A stretch of DNA of 64,000 bases from the NCBI GenBank assembly GCA_033762815.1, contig JANRLF010000008.1, forward strand, positions 620,001 through 684,000, given 5' to 3'. The notes below the pieces were generated by a model. The model did not search any database and was not told the DNA's origin. It saw only the letters and a list, made by a program, of their open reading frames with translations. The position numbers and the translations under genes were made by a program. The stretch comes from JANRLF01 sp033762815 (GTDB taxonomy: Bacteria > Bacteroidota > Bacteroidia > Chitinophagales > CAIOSU01). Below, piece after piece: positions 50,702 through 61,000 of this stretch (the first letter of the stretch is position 1; every line of letters begins with the position of its first letter).

Positions 50702-51748
50702 ATGAGAAAACCTGTGTTACAATTAATGATGTTCGCCCTATGTATGCTGAGCGTACTGGCATGTAACTCACAAAAGAATAACTTAAACAAGATTGCAGAC
50801 ATGTCAGACGGAATTTATGCACTATTTACCACGCCAAAGGGGGAAATCATTGTGTATTTGGAAATGGAAAAGGCACCTATTACCGTAGCCAACTTCGTAG
50901 CTTTGGCTGAAGGTAAAATGCCCAATAATGCCCGCCCAGCAGGCAAGCCCTTTTATGATAGCTTGAAGTTCCACAGGGTGATTGCCGATTTTATGATTCA
51001 AGGTGGCGACCCACAAGGCAATGGCATGGGCGGCCCTGGTTACAGTTTTGCTGATGAGTTCCATCCATCATTAAGGCACAATGGCCCTGGTATATTGTCC
51101 ATGGCCAATTCAGGCCCCAATACCAACGGTAGCCAGTTTTTCATTACCCATAAAGAAACCCCTTGGCTGGATAACAAGCACTCCGTGTTTGGGCATGTGG
51201 TAAAAGGCCAAGAAGTGGTAAATGCCATACAGCAGGGCGACATGATGACCAAAGTAGAAATTTTGCGCAAGGGAGATGCCGCCCAAAAATTTGATGCCCT
51301 TAAGGTATTCAATGATGCAAAATTGGTAGCGCAGAAAAAGGTGGAAGAGCAAATGAAAGCACAAGAAGCTTTGCTGGCCCAATACAAATCGAAAGCAAAA
51401 ACCACCAGTACTGGCCTGATGTACATTATCGAGAAGCAAGGTACGGGTCCTAACGCAAAAGCCGGCGACACTGTAACTGTGCACTACAAAGGTGCCCTTT
51501 TGGACGGCACCAAATTCGATGCTTCTTATGACCATCCAGGTGCAGAACCAATTAAATTTCCTTTGGGCATGCGCATGGTGATTCCCGGTTGGGAAGAAGG
51601 TATTGCCTTGTTGAATCCTGGAACTAAAGCAAAACTGATTATACCTGCACAGTTGGCTTACGGCCCTAATAGCCCTTCACCGCTTATTCCGCCTAACAGC
51701 ACTTTGGTGTTCGATGTGGAATTGGTAGCAGTGAGCCCTAAAAAATAA
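50702..51748 (+). CDS. Bifunctional cyclophilin-FKBP peptidyl-prolyl isomerase lipoprotein
   Basis: The 348-residue protein has a lipoprotein signal (MLSVLAC, Cys21). A cyclophilin domain lies at about 40-200 (FHRVIADFMIQGGDPQGNG, GSQFFITHKETPWLD, HSVFGHVVKGQEVV) and an FKBP domain at about 235-348 (GDTVTVHYKGALLDGTKFDASY, GWEEGIALLNPGTKAKLIIP, AYGPNS). Both classes speed prolyl cis-trans isomerisation. Linked in one envelope-anchored chain they would help fold exported proteins. The active-site Arg, Phe, Met and Gln of the cyclophilin half are present. A terminator follows. Confidence 0.9.
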   Translation: MRKPVLQLMMFALCMLSVLACNSQKNNLNKIADMSDGIYALFTTPKGEIIVYLEMEKAPITVANFVALAEGKMPNNARPAGKPFYDSLKFHRVIADFMIQGGDPQGNGMGGPGYSFADEFHPSLRHNGPGILSMANSGPNTNGSQFFITHKETPWLDNKHSVFGHVVKGQEVVNAIQQGDMMTKVEILRKGDAAQKFDALKVFNDAKLVAQKKVEEQMKAQEALLAQYKSKAKTTSTGLMYIIEKQGTGPNAKAGDTVTVHYKGALLDGTKFDASYDHPGAEPIKFPLGMRMVIPGWEEGIALLNPGTKAKLIIPAQLAYGPNSPSPLIPPNSTLVFDVELVAVSPKK

Positions 51749-51769
51749 TTTTAGCCAAAATATGAAGTT

Positions 51770-51799
51770 AGAAGCCCCTAGATTGGGGCTTCTTTTTTT
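51770..51799 (+). terminator. Rho-independent terminator
   Basis: AGAAGCCCC (51770-51778) pairs with GGGGCTTCT (51785-51793) around TAGATT and is followed by a T run. It closes the isomerase gene. Confidence 0.88.
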
Positions 51800-51823
51800 A
51801 TACAAAACAATAGTATCGCTTTC

Positions 51824-51843
51824 ATGGAATGAAACCATTCCAT
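51824..51843. promoter_or_regulatory. Palindrome upstream of the vWA/AAA+ pair, possible operator
   Basis: ATGGAATG (51824-51831) pairs exactly with CATTCCAT (51836-51843) around AAAC. It lies about 40 bases before a TATCTTTA -7-like box (51882-51889), a usual place for a regulator site. No T-run follows, so it is not a terminator. Confidence 0.4.
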
Positions 51844-51894
51844 ACAATAGTTGTTATAACATAGGTTCCACGCCTAAGTGGTATCTTTAGCCTA

Positions 51895-52989
51895 ATGATT
51901 GGTTATCGTTTCGGAAAATTCAAGCCGGGTAGTGGCAAAACTCCCTTTGAAAAGCTTTTTGATTTGTTCAAAGAGCTGTTGGTTTATACCAACGGGGATG
52001 TTGCCGAAGCATTAAGTTGGATGAACGAGTTGGACAAGGAATACCAACTTACCAACAACGAGTATGGCATGGGCGACTTTATTGAAGACCTGAAACGAAA
52101 GGGCTACATTGAGGAAGATGAGCCCAATAGTGGTGGCTTTCGTATTACAGCAAAAACGGAACAGACGATTCGCCAAAGTGCCCTCGAGGAAATTTTTGGC
52201 AAGTTGAAAAAAACGAAGCGGGGCACCCACCGTACCAATTATGCGGGCTTGGGAGATGAACCCAGTAGCGACCGCCGCCCCTTCCAATTCGGCGATTCAT
52301 TGGAGCATATTTCCATGACGGACAGTATGCGCAATGCGCAAATCAACCATGGCATCAGTAGCTTTAAATTGACGCAGGATGATTTGGAAGTGGTAGAAAC
52401 GGAATTCAATACCAATACCTCCACTGTGCTGATGATTGATATATCGCATAGCATGATTTTGTATGGCGAAGACCGTATTACGCCAGCAAAAAAAGTGGCT
52501 ATGGCTCTTTCGGAGCTTATCACTACCCGCTACCCGAAGGATACTTTGGACATTATTGTGTTTGGCAACGATGCCTGGCAAATACAGATAAAGGATTTGC
52601 CTTACTTGCAAGTGGGGCCTTACCATACCAATACCGTGGCGGGCTTGGAACTGGCCATGGATTTGCTTCGCAGGCGCAAGAATGCCAATAAGCAAATATT
52701 TATGGTGACTGATGGCAAACCTACTTGCTTAAAGGAGAATGGGGGTTATTATAAGAACAGTTTTGGCCTGGATAGGAAGATTATCAATAAGACCCTCAAC
52801 TTGGGTAAACAGTGCCGCCGTTTGAAAATACCGGTTACCACGTTTATGATTGCCCAAGACCCTTATTTACGCCAGTTTGTGGAGGACTTTACCGCTGTGA
52901 ACCAAGGTAAAGCGTTTTATACCAGCCTTAAAGGTTTGGGCGAATACCTATTTGAGGACTATGAGCGGAACAGGAAGAAAAGATTCTAG
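51895..52989 (+). CDS. vWA-domain protein partner of an AAA+ ATPase
   Basis: The 364-residue cytoplasmic protein has a helical N-terminal half (GKTPFEKLFDLFKELLVYTNGDVAEAL) and a vWA domain at about 170-350 with MIDAS residues DISHSM and MVTDGKP. It lacks a signal peptide. Together with the MoxR/ChlI-like ATPase 68 bases downstream it forms a vWA-AAA+ module of the kind that remodels proteins or inserts metal cofactors; the client is unknown. A -7-like TATCTTTA box ends five bases before the ATG, so a nearly leaderless transcript is expected. Confidence 0.8.
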   Translation: MIGYRFGKFKPGSGKTPFEKLFDLFKELLVYTNGDVAEALSWMNELDKEYQLTNNEYGMGDFIEDLKRKGYIEEDEPNSGGFRITAKTEQTIRQSALEEIFGKLKKTKRGTHRTNYAGLGDEPSSDRRPFQFGDSLEHISMTDSMRNAQINHGISSFKLTQDDLEVVETEFNTNTSTVLMIDISHSMILYGEDRITPAKKVAMALSELITTRYPKDTLDIIVFGNDAWQIQIKDLPYLQVGPYHTNTVAGLELAMDLLRRRKNANKQIFMVTDGKPTCLKENGGYYKNSFGLDRKIINKTLNLGKQCRRLKIPVTTFMIAQDPYLRQFVEDFTAVNQGKAFYTSLKGLGEYLFEDYERNRKKRF

Positions 52990-53057
52990 TGTGCGTAGTA
53001 AGAACAAAGTAAAAACTGCATTGTGTTAGTGCTTTGACACTTGATATTAAATAGAAA

Positions 53058-54548
53058 ATGAAAGACACCACCACCTTAGGGGAATTGAAAAAAACCGGAT
53101 ACCGTTATCGCGGCATCAAGGAAGAAATGCGGGAGAATTTGGTGAAGAAGCTAGCCGCTGGCGAGCACCCTTTTCCCGGTATATTAGGTTACGATACTAC
53201 GGTAATACCAGATGTGGAGAGGGCAGTACTGTCAAGGCACAATATGATTTTGCTGGGATTGCGCGGTCAGGCAAAAACCCGTATTGCCCGCCAAATGGAA
53301 GAGCTGTTGGATGAATATATCCCCGTGGTGGAAGGTTCGGAACTGAACGACGACCCCCTACAGCCCATTTCAAGGTATGCTATCGATTTGATTAAAGAAA
53401 AGGGGGACAAAACCCCCATTGTGTGGCTGAACCGCAGCGAACGATATGCGGAAAAATTGGCTACCCCCGATGTGTCGGTTGCCGATTTGATAGGGGATGT
53501 TGACCCCATTAAGGCGGCCAATTTGCGCCTTTCCTATGCTGATGAGCGGGTCATCCACTTTGGTATGGTGCCGCGCAGTAATCGCTGCATCTTCGTAATC
53601 AATGAATTGCCCGACCTTCAAGCACGCATTCAGGTGGCGCTATTCAATATATTGCAGGAAGGCGATGTTCAAATCCGCGGTTTCAAGTTGCGCCTGCCTT
53701 TGGATATACAATTTGTTTTTACTGCCAATCCTGAAGATTATACCAACAGGGGCAGCATTGTTACTCCCTTGAAAGACCGCATAGAAAGCCAGATATTGAC
53801 CCATTATCCGAAGGAAATCGCTATTTCAAAGGCCATTACTAGGCAAGAAGCACATTTGGCTAAAGAACAGAAGGAAAAAGTGGGCTATAGCGAGTTGGCT
53901 TTAACGTTGAACGAACAATTAGCTTTTGAGGCCCGCCAAAGCGAATATATCGACCCGAAAAGTGGGGTGTCCGCCCGATTGACCATTTCTGCTTTCGAGA
54001 ACTTGATAAGCACCGCTGAAAGAAGGGCTATCATCAACGGGGAGAAACAAACCTATGTAAGGGTGAGTGATTTCTGGGGGGTGATTCCAGCCATTACCGG
54101 GAAAATAGAACTGGTGTACGAAGGCGAGCAAGAAGGCCCCTACATAGTAGCGCAAAACCTGTTGTCCAAGGCCATCAGGACTTTGTTTGCCCAGTATTTC
54201 CCCAATCCTGAAAAGCTGAAGAAGAAAAAAGGCGATAGCCCTTACCGTAAGGTGACCGATTGGTTCAATGCCGGCCATGGAATCGATTTGATGAATGACA
54301 GTTCCAACGAAACCTACGCACGTACCTTGGCGGGTATTCCTGGCCTCAGTGAATTGATAGAACAATATGTACCCGATGCCAAAGGAGAAGAAAAGTTGTT
54401 TATGATGGAGTTTGCCCTGCATGCTATGGCGGAGTACAGCCTTCTAAGCAAAGGCTTATTGGAAAGTGGCGTGCAGTTTAAAGATTTGTTTAGCACCATG
54501 TTTAGTGGACAAGCCAGTTTTTCTGAAGAAGATATTGACCCAAATTGA
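53058..54548 (+). CDS. MoxR/ChlI-like AAA+ ATPase
   Basis: The 496-residue protein has a P-loop GLRGQAKT near residue 74, matching the AKT-type P-loop of the MoxR clade. A Walker B-like FVINELPDL near 178 has Asn in place of the usual Asp. The sensor and arginine-finger region FTANPEDYTNRGSIVTPLKDRI follows. C-terminal helices complete the fold. Annotated relatives are called magnesium chelatase, but there is no chlorophyll or cobalamin context here. It probably works with the vWA protein just upstream, as a chaperone-like remodeller. Confidence 0.82.
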   Translation: MKDTTTLGELKKTGYRYRGIKEEMRENLVKKLAAGEHPFPGILGYDTTVIPDVERAVLSRHNMILLGLRGQAKTRIARQMEELLDEYIPVVEGSELNDDPLQPISRYAIDLIKEKGDKTPIVWLNRSERYAEKLATPDVSVADLIGDVDPIKAANLRLSYADERVIHFGMVPRSNRCIFVINELPDLQARIQVALFNILQEGDVQIRGFKLRLPLDIQFVFTANPEDYTNRGSIVTPLKDRIESQILTHYPKEIAISKAITRQEAHLAKEQKEKVGYSELALTLNEQLAFEARQSEYIDPKSGVSARLTISAFENLISTAERRAIINGEKQTYVRVSDFWGVIPAITGKIELVYEGEQEGPYIVAQNLLSKAIRTLFAQYFPNPEKLKKKKGDSPYRKVTDWFNAGHGIDLMNDSSNETYARTLAGIPGLSELIEQYVPDAKGEEKLFMMEFALHAMAEYSLLSKGLLESGVQFKDLFSTMFSGQASFSEEDIDPN

Positions 54549-54573
54549 TTAACTTCCCTTAAACAAAATCGTC

Positions 54574-55167
54574 ATGAAAAGAGTTATTGTTGTACTCACC
54601 TTATTAATAGCTATTATGGGACTATTTGGATTTTTATTCGCTGCTAAGAAAAAAGACTATAAACTATCTGGCAATACAGGAGATATCTATCAATTTACCA
54701 TGAAGAGCATTGATGGCAAGGAAGTTCCATTGTCAAATTATAAAGGCAAAGTAGTTATCATAGTAAATACTGCGAGCAAGTGTGGCCTTACCCCCCAATA
54801 TGAGGAGTTGGAAAAATTCTATGAGCAATATAAAGACAAAAATGTAGCCATTCTTGGTTTTCCCGCCAATAACTTTCTATGGCAAGAGCCTGGCAGCGAT
54901 GACGAAATCAAGTCTTTCTGCCAAAAAAATTATGGGGTTACCTTCGATATGTTCAGCAAGATTTCCGTAAAGGGAAATGACATTCATCCCCTCTATCAGT
55001 TTTTGACCAGCAAGTCATTGAACGGGGCGGTAGATGCACCAGTGAGCTGGAATTTCCAAAAATTCATTATCAATAAAAATGGAAAGGTGGTGACATTTGT
55101 ATCGCCCAAAACCTCCATTTATGATAAAGAGGTAGTGAAAACGATAGAGGCTGAAATAGCCAAGTAA
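54574..55167 (+). CDS. Glutathione peroxidase-family thiol peroxidase (Cys type)
   Basis: The 197-residue protein has an N-terminal membrane anchor or signal (VIVVLTLLIAIMGLFGFLFA). A thioredoxin-like peroxidase domain follows, with peroxidatic Cys in NTASKCGLTPQYEEL, the FPANNFLWQEPG segment containing the catalytic Gln, and the Trp/Asn motif SWNFQKFIINKNG. Cys-type bacterial members usually use thioredoxin rather than glutathione. It lies 26 bases after the AAA+ gene and may share its transcript. Confidence 0.9.
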   Translation: MKRVIVVLTLLIAIMGLFGFLFAAKKKDYKLSGNTGDIYQFTMKSIDGKEVPLSNYKGKVVIIVNTASKCGLTPQYEELEKFYEQYKDKNVAILGFPANNFLWQEPGSDDEIKSFCQKNYGVTFDMFSKISVKGNDIHPLYQFLTSKSLNGAVDAPVSWNFQKFIINKNGKVVTFVSPKTSIYDKEVVKTIEAEIAK

Positions 55168-55175
55168 CTGCCCTT

Positions 55176-56846
55176 TTATTCAAAGCTGACTGCCTGCAGA
55201 TATTCTAGGCGAAAGACTTGTTCTTGTTCGTCGCGCTGCGCCTCGGTCCAGCCGAGCATCAAGGCCAATTTTTCTTCCACGGCAGGGAAGAGTTGCTCAA
55301 TATTGTTTCTTTCGAAATAGAGCATACCGGTGCGGCGGGTAAAAAAGTCGCTGAGGTTGGTTACCATTTCATGCTCAATGCCGTACATTACCTCAGCCGC
55401 AGCTATGCGCATATCCAAGCTATCTTGGGTATTGGTTTGTGGCAGCAGGTCCAATACACTGGTGGTATTAGTTCCGTATTTATAAACCAAGTCGATTACC
55501 TGCTCGGTACTAATCCCCAAAGCAGCGAATTGCTGTTGTATCTTAATCCTATTGATATAGGAATGGATGGCGTCATCATAATCAAACCCGCCACCTGAAA
55601 GCACGATATTGTCAGTAAAGCACTCCCTGAATTTTCTGTTTTGTTCCTCCTCTAACTGCTTCACCACCACGTCCACGGTGCGCTCCGCCATTTTTCGGAA
55701 ACCGGTAAGCTTGCCCCCAGCAATGGAAATAACGCCTGAAGGAGAATAGAATATTTCATCTTTCCTCGACAATTCAGAGGGGCCTTTTCCCTCCTCGTGG
55801 ATCAATGGCCTTAAGCCTGCCCAGCTACTCGTAACATCCTCAATGCTCAAATGGATGCTGGGAAACATATAGTTGGTGGCCTTCAACAAATAATCGACAT
55901 CGGCTCGGGTAGTAGTAGGGTGGTCTATCTCTCCTTTGTAATTGGTATCGGTGGTACCGATATAAGTGCTTTTGCCCCTTGGTATAGCGAAAACCATCCG
56001 CTTATCGGCTACGTCGAAATAAACAGCCTGTTGCAGCGGTAAGCGCTGAAAGGGCACTACTATATGTACCCCTTTAGTAAGGTGCAACTTCTTGCCTTTT
56101 AGGCTATTGTCCTTTGCCCTTAGTTCATCAACCCAAGGCCCGGCAGCATTCACTATTTTCTTTGCCCCAATTTGCAACTGCTGGCCACTAATGCTATCCG
56201 TAGCTTCTACACCAATAGCCACATTGTTTTCATAAATGAAATTATTGGCCGCAACGTAATTCATAGCATCCGCCCCATATTGCGCCGCTGTCTTCATTAC
56301 CTCAATGGTTAGCCGGGCATCATCGGTTCGATATTCTTTGTAAAGACCGCCACCTAAAAGGATTTCCTTGCGCAGTAAAGGCTCGTATTGCAGGGTTTCC
56401 TGTAAGCTAAGCATCACCCGTCTTTCCTTTCTGCGCACCCCCGCCAGCATATCGTAGGCATATAGGCCTATGGAGGTGGAACGCTTGCCCAGTGAGCCGT
56501 TTGCTACTATGGGCAACAGCATGTTTTCAGGTATCACAATATGGGGAGCATTGCGGTGCAATATGGTCCGTTCGCGTCCCACTTCCCGTACCAAGGCGAT
56601 TTCCAATTGCTTGAGGTATCTCAGGCCCCCGTGGATAAGCTTGGTAGATTTACTGCTGGTTCCCGAACCGAAATCGCGCTTTTCAATGAGTGCCACCTTT
56701 AAGCCCCTGCTCGCTGCATCCAAAGCCACGCCTGCTCCGGTAATACCGCCACCTATCACCAACAAATCGTAAGGTTCACTGCCCATTCGTGCCAGCAAAG
56801 ATTTCCTTTGCAGGCTATTCAAACTTTTACTGATACCGCTTTTCAT
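55176..56846 (-). CDS. glpD: Glycerol-3-phosphate dehydrogenase (FAD, aerobic type)
   Basis: The 556-residue flavoenzyme oxidises glycerol 3-phosphate to dihydroxyacetone phosphate and passes electrons to quinone. The FAD-binding N-terminus is clear (YDLLVIGGGITGAGVALDAA, then LIEKRDFGSGTSSKSTKLIHGGLRYL). Further family blocks are GTTDTNYKGEIDHP, SSWAGLRPLIHEEGK and SIAGGKLTGFRKMAERTVD. Length is typical of GlpD. It fits with menaquinone as acceptor (ubiE elsewhere in the window). A TACATTTG box at 56857-56864 lies very near the ATG. Confidence 0.93.
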   Translation of the reverse strand: MKSGISKSLNSLQRKSLLARMGSEPYDLLVIGGGITGAGVALDAASRGLKVALIEKRDFGSGTSSKSTKLIHGGLRYLKQLEIALVREVGRERTILHRNAPHIVIPENMLLPIVANGSLGKRSTSIGLYAYDMLAGVRRKERRVMLSLQETLQYEPLLRKEILLGGGLYKEYRTDDARLTIEVMKTAAQYGADAMNYVAANNFIYENNVAIGVEATDSISGQQLQIGAKKIVNAAGPWVDELRAKDNSLKGKKLHLTKGVHIVVPFQRLPLQQAVYFDVADKRMVFAIPRGKSTYIGTTDTNYKGEIDHPTTTRADVDYLLKATNYMFPSIHLSIEDVTSSWAGLRPLIHEEGKGPSELSRKDEIFYSPSGVISIAGGKLTGFRKMAERTVDVVVKQLEEEQNRKFRECFTDNIVLSGGGFDYDDAIHSYINRIKIQQQFAALGISTEQVIDLVYKYGTNTTSVLDLLPQTNTQDSLDMRIAAAEVMYGIEHEMVTNLSDFFTRRTGMLYFERNNIEQLFPAVEEKLALMLGWTEAQRDEQEQVFRLEYLQAVSFE

Positions 56847-56856
56847 GTAAACTAGC

Positions 56857-56864
56857 GCAAATGT
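56857..56864 (-). promoter_or_regulatory. Probable promoter -7 box of glpD
   Basis: On the minus strand TACATTTG matches TAnnTTTG exactly. The predicted start near 56853 gives about seven bases of leader before ATG 56846. Confidence 0.45.
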
Positions 56865-56993
56865 AAGTCAAAACCAGCTAGATAGGGAATTGGACCGTTC
56901 AAAAAACCGCCCTTTTGCAACACTTTATAAAGGAGAGCCATTATGTTGGGAACCAACAGAGCGAAGCCTACTAAGAAATCGTTTCGGGGGCCT

Positions 56994-57725
56994 CTATTGC
57001 CGTTGCTTTTGCTTCGTTGGGGCAGCATTGTCCGATGCTTGGGAGCTAGTAGTATTGGCAGTATCTTCTTCTGCAAAGAATTGCTGCTGGAACAGGATAA
57101 TTAGAATGACCCCTATGGTAATCGCAGCATCTGCTACGTTGAATATAGGGCTAAAGAAAGTAAATGGCTCCCCACCTATTTTAGGAATCCATTCCGGTAG
57201 CCTGTCGATAGAGAAAATATGTACTTCCAGCATGTCCACTACCTTTCCGTGAAACCAACCTGCATAACCCCCTTCCTCTGGAAAGATTTCCGCCACCCGA
57301 TAGTCGCTATCTGTAAATATGATTCCATAGAACACGCTATCGATAATATTGCCAATAGCACCGGCAAAAATGAGCGCGATACTGGCCACTAGGCCTTTAT
57401 TGGCATTTTTCTTAATAAGGCTAACCATATAATAGCCAATAAAAAACACCGCACCGATACGGAAAAGGCTTAACAACAGTTTGCCATAAGAGCCGCCCAA
57501 AGTCATGCCGAATGCCATGCCTGGATTCTCCACAAAATGCAACGTGAAGAAATCAGTGCCAAGTATATGTCGAGCTTGGTTAAGCTCGAAATTAAGTTTG
57601 ATATAAAATTTGAGTACTTGGTCAATCAACAAGACCAAGAAGATAACCAATATGGCAATGTGGCTCCGCTTCAAAGGAAAACGTGTGAGAGGTGAGTTAT
57701 TTCTTCTGTGCGTTCTTAGCCTCAA
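56994..57725 (-). CDS. lspA: Lipoprotein signal peptidase (signal peptidase II)
   Basis: The enzyme removes signal peptides from lipoproteins after diacylglycerol transfer. Four membrane segments and both catalytic aspartates are visible: GNIIDSVFYG and FNVADAAITIG. VENPGMAFGM is a further family motif. From ATG 57725 the protein has 243 residues and overlaps the DksA-like gene by 29 bases. A TTG at 57674 would instead give the family-like start KRSHIAILVIF with a 22-base gap, and may be the real one. A long loop (SDYRVAEIFPEEGGYAGWF) is typical of Bacteroidota LspA. It serves the many lipoproteins encoded here. Confidence 0.92.
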   Translation of the reverse strand: MRLRTHRRNNSPLTRFPLKRSHIAILVIFLVLLIDQVLKFYIKLNFELNQARHILGTDFFTLHFVENPGMAFGMTLGGSYGKLLLSLFRIGAVFFIGYYMVSLIKKNANKGLVASIALIFAGAIGNIIDSVFYGIIFTDSDYRVAEIFPEEGGYAGWFHGKVVDMLEVHIFSIDRLPEWIPKIGGEPFTFFSPIFNVADAAITIGVILIILFQQQFFAEEDTANTTSSQASDNAAPTKQKQRQ

Positions 57726-58083
57726 TGCTTAAAGTAGCATGCGGTACGGCCTTCAACCTTTCTTTGGATATCAGTTTGCCGGTTTCGCGGCAGATACCGT
57801 AGGTTTTGTTCTCAATACGCATCAAGGCTTTATCTAAGTGGCCGATATAAGTGATTTGGCGGCTGGCCATTTGGTTCAGGTATTCGCGCTCCACAGTGGC
57901 CGAGCCATCTTCCAGACCAGAAAACTTGGCATCGCTATCATCGCCCATATCGGATGAACGGTTGATTTGCTCTTGAAGATACTTCAATTCTTTTTTGGCG
58001 GTATCCAGCTTTTCCAGTATCAGTTCCTTAAACTCCTGCAACTCCGCATCGCTGTATCTGGTTTTTTCCTTATTGTCAGACAT
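57697..58083 (-). CDS. DksA/TraR-family protein lacking the zinc cysteines
   Basis: The 128-residue protein has the coiled-coil N-terminal half of DksA relatives (DAELQEFKELILEKLDTAKKEL) and the C-terminal family block GICRETGKLISKERLKAVPHATLSI. The CxxC pairs of the C4 zinc finger are reduced to a single Cys. Such zinc-free versions are common in Bacteroidota and probably act on RNA polymerase in the stringent response. ATG 58083 (MSDNKEK) is 14 bases after ileS and preferred over the 58089 start. Confidence 0.82.
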   Translation of the reverse strand: MSDNKEKTRYSDAELQEFKELILEKLDTAKKELKYLQEQINRSSDMGDDSDAKFSGLEDGSATVEREYLNQMASRQITYIGHLDKALMRIENKTYGICRETGKLISKERLKAVPHATLSIEAKNAQKK

Positions 58084-58097
58084 GTTCAATTAACTCC

Positions 58098-61000
58098 TTA
58101 ATTTTTATGTATCGCTACATTTAGAAAAATTCCGTTCACTTCCAGAACGTCGCCGTCGTTAACAGCATCCACCAGCGAAAGGTTCTCCGCCAAAACTTCG
58201 GTGCAAATATAGTCTTTAAAATTATCAATAGCGGAATTTATTTCAGGCTGACGCTGCACGCGCAGGCTGATTCTGTCCGTTACGTTAAAGTCTTTTTCCT
58301 TGCGAAGATTTTGTATGCGGTTCACCAGCTCACGGGCATTGCCTTCGTCTTTCAATTCATCGGTAATGGTGATATCCAATGCCACGGTAATGCTACCTTC
58401 AGAAGCAACTAACCAACCGGGTATATCCTTGGAAGTGATGAGCACTTCATCCACTTTCAACAAGAGTTGTTCCCCCTCTATTGATAACGCCTTCTCGCCG
58501 TTCACCTCCAACTCCCTGATATCTTCTTGGCTAAAGGTGGCAATGGCCTGTGTCACAGGTTTCATTTTAGGCCCCAGCTTAGCACCCAGTTTCTTCAGGT
58601 CAGGCTTTATTTCTTTGGTAATGATACCGCTAGTGTCGGTCAGGTACTCTACTTCCTTTACGTTCACCTCGCTCAATACCAAATGCTCCACTTTCTGGAA
58701 TTGCTCTTTAAAGGACGGATTGATGACCGGTACCAATATTTTATTGAGGGGCTGGCGCACTTTAATGTTCTGTTTTTTGCGCAACGAAAGCACCAGTGAT
58801 GAGGCATCCTGTGCCATCTGCATACGCTCCTCCAAAGCCTTATCTATCACGGTTGGGTCAGATACTGGAAAATCGGACAGGTGCACGGAAATGGCCTTTT
58901 GCCTGCCGCTCACGCCGTTCAAGTCGCGGAACAGCCTGTCCGCAAAAAACGGTGCTATGGGCGACATGAGTTGTGCCAAAACTTCCAAGCAGCGATAGAG
59001 CGTTTGATAGGCGGCTATCTTGTCCTCGTTGTACTCCCCTTTCCAGAAGCGGCGGCGGCAAAGGCGCACGTACCAGTTGCTCAGGTGGGCATCCACAAAA
59101 TCCTGTATGGCGCGGGCGGCCTTGGTAGGCTCATAATCATCATAGGCAGCATCCACTTCCGATATCAAGGTGTTTAGTAGGGAGATAATCCAGCGGTCTA
59201 TTTCGGGCCTGTTTTCCAAGGGCACTTCCGCCTCCCGGTATTTAAAGCCATCAATATTGGCATACAGTGCAAAGAAGCTGTAAGTATTGTACAGGGTGCC
59301 GAAAAACTTACGCTGCACCTCCTTAATGCCTTCTATGTCGAATTTCAGGTTGTCCCAAGGCTGGCTATTGCTCATCATGTACCAGCGGGTGGCATCGGCC
59401 CCGTAGGTATCCAGTGTCTCGAAGGGGTTCACTACATTGCCCAGGCGCTTGCTCATTTTGTTGCCGTTCTTGTCCAGCAACAAGCCGTTCGACACTACAT
59501 TTTTGAAAGCGATGGAATCCTTGAGCAGTACCCCTATGGCATGCAGGGTGAAAAACCAGCCACGGGTTTGGTCCATGCCTTCGGCAATGAAATCGGCCGG
59601 GAAATTGGCTTCAAACTGCTCCTTATTTTCAAAAGGGTAATGCCATTGGGCATAAGGCATGGCCCCACTATCGAACCACACGTCAATCAGGTCGGCCTCG
59701 CGAACCATCTTTTTTCCAGAGGGTGATACCAGATACACCGCATCCACAAAAGGCTTGTGCAGGTCGAAATTTTCTGGCAATTGCTTGTCCATAAAACCAG
59801 CCTTGATGGATTTCTCTACTTCCGATTTCAGTTCTTCCACCGAGCCAATGCATAACTCCTCTTGGCCATCTTCCGTTCTCCATATCGGCAATGGGGTGCC
59901 CCAATAACGGGAGCGGGAGAGGTTCCAGTCCACCAGGTTTTCCAGCCAGTTGCCAAAGCGGCCCGTGCCGGTGCTGGCAGGTTTCCAATTGATGGTCTTG
60001 TTCAGCTCCACCATCCGGTCTTTTACGGCGGTGGTGCGGATAAACCAGCTATCGAGCGGGTAGTATATCACGGGCTTATCCGTACGCCAGCAGTGCGGGT
60101 AGTTGTGGTCGTATTTTTCTACCTTGAAGGCCTTGTTTTCCTGCTTTAGTTTAATCGCTATTTTGATATCCGTGTTCTCCTTGTTGTCCCACTCTTTTTC
60201 GGGCACATTGTCATAGTTCTTCACGGGCAGATTGGCAAAGTCGGTCACCTCGGGTACAAACCTTCCCCGGCGGTCCACCAGCGTCAACGAACCGATACCG
60301 TTTTGCCTGGCCACGCGCATATCGTCGGCACCAAAGCTAGGGGCAATATGCACAATGCCGGTACCGTCCTCGGTACTTACAAAATCGCCAATGATTACCT
60401 TGAATGCATCGCCGTCAGTAGGTTGTACGTAAGGCATCAACTGCTCATAGCGGATGCCAGCCAGGTCTTTGCCCTTCACTTCTTCCAATACTTGGTAAGG
60501 GATTTCCTTTTGGCCTTGCTCGTATTCTTCCAATGAAAGCTGGGCGTTTTCGGGCTTAAAGTATTTGCCCATCAGGTCTTTGGCCAATATCACCGTTACG
60601 GGCAGAAAGGTATAGGGATTGAAAGTCTTCACCTTTACATAGGTGATATTCTCCCCCACCGCCAAAGCAGTGTTGCTGGGCAGTGTCCAAGGGGTGGTGG
60701 TCCAGGCCAGGAAATATTCCTCCTTGTCCACCCTTTTAAATTGCGCCACTACACTGGTGTCCTTAATGTTGCGATAGGCACCCGGCAGGTTCAGCTCATG
60801 CGAGCTTAGGCCAGTACCCGCGGCCGGGGAAAAGGGCTGTATGGTATAGCCCTTGTACAGGTAGCCCTTTTGGTACAACTGCTTCAATATCCACCAGATA
60901 CTTTCTATATAGTTGTTGTCGAAGGTGATATAAGGGTTGTCCAGGTCCACCCAATAGCCCATGTTGGTGGTCAGCCTGTCCCAATCGGCCTTGAATTCCA

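Noticed and set aside
53058..54548. True magnesium chelatase subunit
   Set aside because: There are no other bacteriochlorophyll or cobalamin genes nearby, and pairing with a cytoplasmic vWA protein fits a MoxR-type module.
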